A stretch of 64,000 nucleotides of DNA from QWHO01 sp039809865 (GTDB lineage: Bacteria > Vulcanimicrobiota > Xenobia > Xenobiales > QWHO01). The notes beneath the pieces are model-generated. The model searched no databases, was not told where the DNA came from, and saw only the letters and a list, made by a program, of their open reading frames with translations. Numbering within the stretch: the first letter of the stretch is position 1; each line of letters opens with the position of its first letter. Positions 59,697-64,000 of this stretch are shown here, in pieces. The DNA is taken from NCBI GenBank assembly GCA_039809865.1, contig JBDHVW010000014.1, positions 61,237 to 125,236 of the forward strand, written 5' to 3'. A program made the position numbers and the translations under genes.

Positions 59697-61580
59697 ATGC
59701 GTTATCTAAAGATGGTCATGGTGCTGCTCATCGCAGCTACCTGCGCCCAGTATCTGGGCTGCAACCCAGGCGACATCACGGACAACCCTCCTCTGGGTGA
59801 TTCCGGAGTCATCAACTACGATGTTCCCCGCTTCTACGTGCTCGAGGGACAATCGGCCGTCATCTCGGTCGTCCGCGAGTCCGGGACCTTCACCAACGCG
59901 ACGGTGGCCTACAATACGGCTGACGGAACCGCCGTCGCGGGCGTTGACTACCAGGCCAGCAATGGCGTGCTCGCCTTCGACCAGGGGGCCGAGCTCCAGA
60001 CTTTCAACGTGCAGACCCTCGACGACAACGTGGACAAAGGTCCGCGCGTCGTCAACCTGTCGCTCTTCAACCCCACCAACGCCCAGCTGGGGGATCAGCC
60101 CACGGCTGAGCTCGTCATCTTTGACAATGACGTGACCCTGGTCGGCCTGACCGCCAGCCAGACCTTGTTGCAACTCTCGGCCAACGCCCCCGGTTCTCCG
60201 CAGGGAGAGGTGGCGATCACCGGCCTGAACCCGGGCGAGGCCGTGCTGGCCATCGACTACCGGCCTTCCGACGCGGCCCTGTATGGCTTTACCAACCAGA
60301 ACCGCATCCTCGTTCTCGACCCCGTGACGGGCGCCGCCACGGCCCCCGTCGACATGAATCCCACCCTGAGCGGAGCGGCCTTCGGCGGGGACTTCAACCC
60401 TGTCGCCGATCGTCTGCGAGCGGTGAGCAACACCGGCCAGAACAGCCGCTTCAACGTGGCCACCGGGGTGGGCACCGCCGACACCGGCCTGGCTTACGCC
60501 GCCGGTGACGCCAATGCAGGCCTGGCGCCCAGCGTCGCGGCCGCGGCTTACAGCAACAACTTTCCGGGCGCGACCACGACGACGCTCTACGATATCGATA
60601 CCGCCCAGGATGTTCTGGTCATCCAGAATCCGCCCAACGAAGGGCAGCTGACCACCGTGGGCTCGCTTGGCACCGATGTCAGCGACCAGCTCGGCTTCGA
60701 CATCAGCGCGGGCGGCTCGCCTTTCGTGGGCAACGGCTCCCTGAACCAGATCGACCTCGAGACGGGAACGCTCTTCCAGGAAGGTCCGCTGCCCAACGGA
60801 ATCCAGCTGATCGGCCTCAGCGCCATCCCGCCCGGTCCGGTGCAGAACCGCATCGTCGGTCTGCAGCCGGGCAACACCCTGATCACCTTCGCGCCGGACG
60901 CGCCGGGTACGGTGCTGAGCACGGTGGCGGTCACAGGCCTGCAGGCGGGCGATCAGCTCGTGGGCATTGACTATCGGCCCGCCGAGAACACCCTTTACGG
61001 GATGGGCAATCAGAGCACGCTCTACACCATCAACCTGGCCACCGGCCAGGCCACCCTGTTCCCGCCCGCTTTCGTGGTGGTCGGAATCGGGTTTGGCTTC
61101 GACTTCAACCCGACCGTGGACCGCATCCGCATTACGACCACGCAGACCGACAATATTCGGGTCAACCCGAACAACGGCGCGCTGGCGGCCGTGGACACCA
61201 ACCTGGCCTATGCCGCGGGCGACCCGAACTTTGGGACGGCGCCGACGGTGTGCGGCTCGGCCTACTCGAACAACTTCCCGGGCGCGGCCACGACCACGCT
61301 CTACGACATCGACGAGACGACCGATGCTCTGGTGATTCAGAACCCGCCCAACGGCGGCCTTTTGAACACCGTCGGCCCGCTCGGGTTCAACACCGACCAG
61401 CGGGTCGGTTTTGACATCGACGTGGCCGGCACGGCCTTCGCGTCGCTGACCCCGAACGCCGGCCCCACCTCGACGCTCTTCACGGTGAACCTGGCCACCG
61501 GCCAGGCCACCGCGGTGGGGACGATCGGCGGTGGTGCGCCGCTGGTCGGCCTGACGGTCGCCCCCGCCGGCACGCCCTAG
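59697..61580 (+). CDS. Calx-beta plus two DUF4394 domains, secreted
   Basis: 627 residues. A hydrophobic start (MRYLKMVMVLLIAATCAQYLGC) is an export signal; the cysteine at 22 could be lipidated but the lipobox is weak. Residues about 40-147 form a Calx-beta domain (FYVLEGQSAVISVVRESG...AYNTADGTAVAGVDY), a calcium-binding beta-sandwich. Two DUF4394 beta-propeller repeats follow (about 150-385 and 395-625), each with IDYRPSDAALYGF/IDYRPAENTLYGM, AYAAGDANAG/AYAAGDPNFG and YSNNFPGA. This layout is typical of extracellular surface proteins. Ends at a strong terminator. Confidence 0.85.
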   Translation: MRYLKMVMVLLIAATCAQYLGCNPGDITDNPPLGDSGVINYDVPRFYVLEGQSAVISVVRESGTFTNATVAYNTADGTAVAGVDYQASNGVLAFDQGAELQTFNVQTLDDNVDKGPRVVNLSLFNPTNAQLGDQPTAELVIFDNDVTLVGLTASQTLLQLSANAPGSPQGEVAITGLNPGEAVLAIDYRPSDAALYGFTNQNRILVLDPVTGAATAPVDMNPTLSGAAFGGDFNPVADRLRAVSNTGQNSRFNVATGVGTADTGLAYAAGDANAGLAPSVAAAAYSNNFPGATTTTLYDIDTAQDVLVIQNPPNEGQLTTVGSLGTDVSDQLGFDISAGGSPFVGNGSLNQIDLETGTLFQEGPLPNGIQLIGLSAIPPGPVQNRIVGLQPGNTLITFAPDAPGTVLSTVAVTGLQAGDQLVGIDYRPAENTLYGMGNQSTLYTINLATGQATLFPPAFVVVGIGFGFDFNPTVDRIRITTTQTDNIRVNPNNGALAAVDTNLAYAAGDPNFGTAPTVCGSAYSNNFPGAATTTLYDIDETTDALVIQNPPNGGLLNTVGPLGFNTDQRVGFDIDVAGTAFASLTPNAGPTSTLFTVNLATGQATAVGTIGGGAPLVGLTVAPAGTP

Positions 61581-61591
61581 CGGCTCAACGA

Positions 61592-61628
61592 AAAAGAGCC
61601 CCGAGCTTTCTCAGCTCGGGGCTCTTTT
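61592..61628. terminator. Strong bidirectional Rho-independent terminator
   Basis: A 16-bp perfect stem (AAAAGAGCCCCGAGCT paired with its complement) and a 5-base loop (TTCTC), flanked by an A-run on one side and TTTT on the other. It lies between the convergent ends of the DUF4394 gene (+) and the surface-protein gene (-), so it can end both transcripts. Confidence 0.95.
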
Positions 61629-61639
61629 GTTTGTCCAGG

Positions 61640-64000
61640 CTACTTGGCGATCGACGCCGCGTTGGTGATGTCGGTCGACTGGATCAGGGTCGGCTCGGCC
61701 GTGAGCGGGTCCACCGAGAACACCGACACGCCCTGGAGCGACAGCACCGTCAGGAACTTCTGCCCCGTGCCCGGGGCGGTGAAGTCCAGGATAGTGCGGT
61801 AGAACGCCGTGACGGGCCCGGTGCTGAAGAGCTGCGTCAGAGTCCCGTTCGGCTCGATGCGGAACGTGTCCAGCCGCGACTCGGGACCCTCGATGACAGC
61901 CACGAGCATGAGCGGCCCGAGATTCGGGTGAATCATCCCCAGCAGCCACTCGGGGCTCCGGCCGACGTAGTCGTAGGCCGTGAGCTGGTTGGTGAGCGCG
62001 CCGGTGGCCAGGTCGAGGTCGAACCGGGTAATGCGTCCCGCCCCGTTCTCGAAGTAGGTGGCCACGTAGAGCTTGTCCAGGATGATGTCGGTGGCCAGCG
62101 GCAGTTGCCGCGCGAACACATCGAACGGGATGCCCGTGTTGACCGTCGCGAAGCCCAGATTCGTGAACACGGGCGGGTTGAGGCTGCGGTCGAAGCGGAA
62201 CACCTGCACATCCACGGCTTCCTGAGTGCCCTGCACGTTGGGGTTGCCCGAATCGGTGCTGCGCCCAGCGACCACGACGATGTCCGAGTTGGCGGACCCG
62301 ACGGCCTGGATCGCCCAGGTGTCCCAGAAAGTGTTCCCCACGCCGTGCGGCGGAAGGAAGATGCTGTCCGAGCCCACCTCGGCCCCGGTGCCGGGATCGA
62401 TCTGCGTACCCGCCAGCTCTCCGCCGGTGGTCAGGTAGAACAGCGCGTTGCTGCCATTGCCGGTCAGGAAACGCGAGGCGGACGGCAATCCGCGCAGGCT
62501 CTGACTGACGAGCTGACCGCTGGTGTCGTTGTAGCTGAAGGTGTTAATTCCGGCCTGGGAGGGCGTGAAGACGAAGTTGCCCAGGCGCGCGGTGCGACCC
62601 TGGCTGTTGACCGGGGTCTGTCCGCTGGCGAAGGGCGAGCCGGAGACGGCGTCCAGCGCGCCCGTGCTGAACAGATCGAAGACGCCCACGCCGTTGGTCT
62701 GGCCGTTGTTGGTGCCGACATTGACGAAGAGGCGTCCCAGGTTGACGTCGCCCGCGGGGGCGGCGTTCACCGTAATGCCGATCTGCGCGCTGAGAGGATT
62801 GCTCCCTCCGGCCTTCTGGAAGACCTCGATGGTGGTGCTGCCCGGCCGCAACCCGCGGACGAATCCGGCGCTGCTGACCGAGGCGTTGGCGTTGCTGGCG
62901 GTCCAGTCGACCAGGTTGCTGACGTCGAGCTGGGCGCCGTCGTTCAGGGTGCCGACCGCGCTGAGTTGAACGGTCTCGCGCACCTGCAGCGTGGTGGGGC
63001 CGTCGGCCTGGAGCGCGATCGACTGCAGCGTGCGTCCGGCCTGCACCTGGAAGGGCACGCCGATGTTGACCAGGTTGCCGCTGCGGGCGATCAGGCGGTG
63101 CTCGCCCGTGTCTCCGATGACGAAGTCGGGGAAGCGTGCCCGGCCGCTGCCGTCGGTGAGCACGCGCTCCGAGACGAAGCCCGCCCGCGGCCCGACCGCT
63201 TGCAGCACGACCGGAACGCCCACCGCCGGGGATCCGTCGGTATTGGTCACCTTCACGATCGGGAACGGGTCCAGGGGCTGGAAGGTGCTCTGAGTCGTGG
63301 TCGGCTGCCGCGTGAAGGCGAGCGTGCCGGGAATGGAGACGGGATCGCCGGTCACGGTCACGTCACCGAAGGCGACGAGATCGTTCTCGAGGTCGTTGAA
63401 GAATACCCGCGAGTTGCCCGGGTTGACCGCGATGAAGCGGCCCGGATTGTTGGGATCCTGGTAGAGCACGGGACTGCTGCTCTGAGAGGTAGCCGACCAG
63501 ACCGCCAGGGAGGTCGTGTACGGGATGGCCCGATCGTTCGGGTCCACGGCCCGCACGCTGTAGACGATGGTCGTGCCGGTGCTGACGCCGAGAAGGTCGG
63601 CGAAGGGCAGCGGGGTCAGGCTGGACACCAGCCGGAGCCGCACCTGCGGCGGCGGCGGGAAGGGATGCTCGAACGCGGAGGAAGGGGGATCCACATCCAC
63701 GTCCTCGATCCCCATAATCGAGTAGATTCTCAAGCTGGCGCCGTTCTGCCCGATGACGTTGGCACCGTTCTGCCCGATGACGTTGGCGCCGTTCTGGCCG
63801 ATGACGTTGGCACCGTTCTGGCCGATGACGTTGGCACCGTTCTGGCCGATGACGGCGGCGCCGTTGTCCGAGATCAGGCCGGCGCCGTTCTGGCCGATGA
63901 CGTTGGCGCCATTCTGGCCGATGACGTTGGCGCCGTTCTGGCCGATGACGGCGGCGCCGTTATCCGAGATCAGGGTGGCGCCGTTCTGACCGATGACGCC
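61640..64000 (-). CDS. Surface protein with octapeptide repeats, Ig-like domain and C-terminal propeller (5' truncated)
   Basis: The frame is open to the right edge, so the N-terminus is outside; 786 residues are visible. The first 88 visible residues are eleven octapeptides (NVIGQNGA with LISDNGA variants). Next is SLRIYSIMGIEDVDVDPPS, then beta-rich domains including a bacterial Ig-like (Big) domain (LQADGPTTLQVRETVQLSAVGT, VSSAGFVRGLRPGSTTIEV). A C-terminal lactonase-like propeller follows (VNVGTNNGQTNGVGVFDLFS, VFTPSQAGINTFSYND, LYVATYFENGAGRI). An internal TTG at 63733 is a poor start compared with continuing through the repeats. Probably exported. Ends at the strong terminator. Confidence 0.85.
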   Translation of the reverse strand, partial: GVIGQNGATLISDNGAAVIGQNGANVIGQNGANVIGQNGAGLISDNGAAVIGQNGANVIGQNGANVIGQNGANVIGQNGANVIGQNGASLRIYSIMGIEDVDVDPPSSAFEHPFPPPPQVRLRLVSSLTPLPFADLLGVSTGTTIVYSVRAVDPNDRAIPYTTSLAVWSATSQSSSPVLYQDPNNPGRFIAVNPGNSRVFFNDLENDLVAFGDVTVTGDPVSIPGTLAFTRQPTTTQSTFQPLDPFPIVKVTNTDGSPAVGVPVVLQAVGPRAGFVSERVLTDGSGRARFPDFVIGDTGEHRLIARSGNLVNIGVPFQVQAGRTLQSIALQADGPTTLQVRETVQLSAVGTLNDGAQLDVSNLVDWTASNANASVSSAGFVRGLRPGSTTIEVFQKAGGSNPLSAQIGITVNAAPAGDVNLGRLFVNVGTNNGQTNGVGVFDLFSTGALDAVSGSPFASGQTPVNSQGRTARLGNFVFTPSQAGINTFSYNDTSGQLVSQSLRGLPSASRFLTGNGSNALFYLTTGGELAGTQIDPGTGAEVGSDSIFLPPHGVGNTFWDTWAIQAVGSANSDIVVVAGRSTDSGNPNVQGTQEAVDVQVFRFDRSLNPPVFTNLGFATVNTGIPFDVFARQLPLATDIILDKLYVATYFENGAGRITRFDLDLATGALTNQLTAYDYVGRSPEWLLGMIHPNLGPLMLVAVIEGPESRLDTFRIEPNGTLTQLFSTGPVTAFYRTILDFTAPGTGQKFLTVLSLQGVSVFSVDPLTAEPTLIQSTDITNAASIAK
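63737..64000. repeat. 24-bp tandem repeat array (eleven units, continues past the edge)
   Basis: Eleven exact-length 24-bp units, in frame with the surface protein gene, so each encodes eight residues. Nine encode xVIGQNGA and two encode xLISDNGA, the latter at the 2nd and 6th visible positions from the N-terminal side. Silent differences between units (GGT/GGC, GGG/GGC) show the repeat is maintained as protein. The number of units outside the window is unknown. Confidence 0.95.

Noticed and set aside
63737..64000. Regular 24-bp repeats considered as a CRISPR array
   Set aside because: There are no spacers; units are head-to-tail, in frame with a coding sequence, and differ at silent positions as coding repeats do.

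Overview
The window is a G+C-rich, gene-dense bacterial chromosome segment. Genes often overlap by 4 to 20 bases (ATGA/GTGA junctions), third codon positions are mostly G or C, and no gap exceeds about 130 bases. A HlyD-TolC export pair, lipoprotein signals, an exosortase-family protein and two giant two-partner-secretion-type exoproteins point to a diderm (outer-membrane) bacterium. The mix of secondary-lipid polyketide synthase, alkylglycerone-phosphate-synthase-like enzyme, DUF2277 and repeat-rich surface proteins fits environmental lineages such as Myxococcota, Planctomycetota or an uncultured phylum. There is no rRNA or other marker here to decide. No RNA genes, insertion sequences or CRISPR arrays were seen.

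Layout. 1-3.0 kb (+): the end of an efflux/export operon (HlyD adaptor, TolC-type channel, secreted leucine-rich-repeat protein). 3.0-5.2 kb (-): a glycosyltransferase-like protein and a polysaccharide flippase. 5.2-7.8 kb (+): an Asp-box propeller protein coupled to a MoaD/ThiS-like protein, a putative lipoprotein and a possible micro-ORF. 7.8-25.5 kb (-): two tandem paralogous haemagglutinin/TpsA-like giants (2877 and about 2992 aa) that share a 5' leader with a hairpin. 25.6-29.8 kb (-): a mini-operon of an FG-GAP repeat lipoprotein (apparently frameshifted) with a hydrophobic-plus-arginine C-terminal tail, a 150-residue exosortase-family protein overlapping it, and a glycine-rich protein.

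29.9-48.8 kb holds the most striking content, a probable biosynthetic locus for a glycosylated polyketide or unusual lipid. On the + strand is a tightly overlapping operon: AT-dehydratase protein, acyl carrier protein, glycosyltransferase, ChbG/YdjC-type deacetylase, Gfo/Idh/MocA oxidoreductase, DegT aminotransferase. On the - strand, transcribed toward it, is a run of TauD-like dioxygenase, citrate-synthase-like enzyme, methyltransferase, small ferredoxin-fold protein and a 2291-aa synthase (ER-KS-AT-ACP-ACP-KR). A Ca2+/H+ antiporter, a DUF2277 protein and a hydrolase-like gene sit between the two arms. The synthase carries ketoreductase and enoylreductase, the AT-DH protein supplies dehydratase, and the sugar genes could build and attach an amino sugar.

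48.8-64 kb mixes cellular genes and secreted proteins: tandem-PilZ protein, uncharacterised protein, hydrolase, tiny membrane protein, AGPS-like ether-lipid enzyme, helical/propeller protein coupled to an AlkA-like glycosylase, a secreted duplicated-domain protein, a methyltransferase, a CxxCH lipoprotein, a Calx-beta/DUF4394 protein, a strong bidirectional terminator, and a partial surface protein whose visible N-terminal part is eleven 8-residue repeats running off the right edge.
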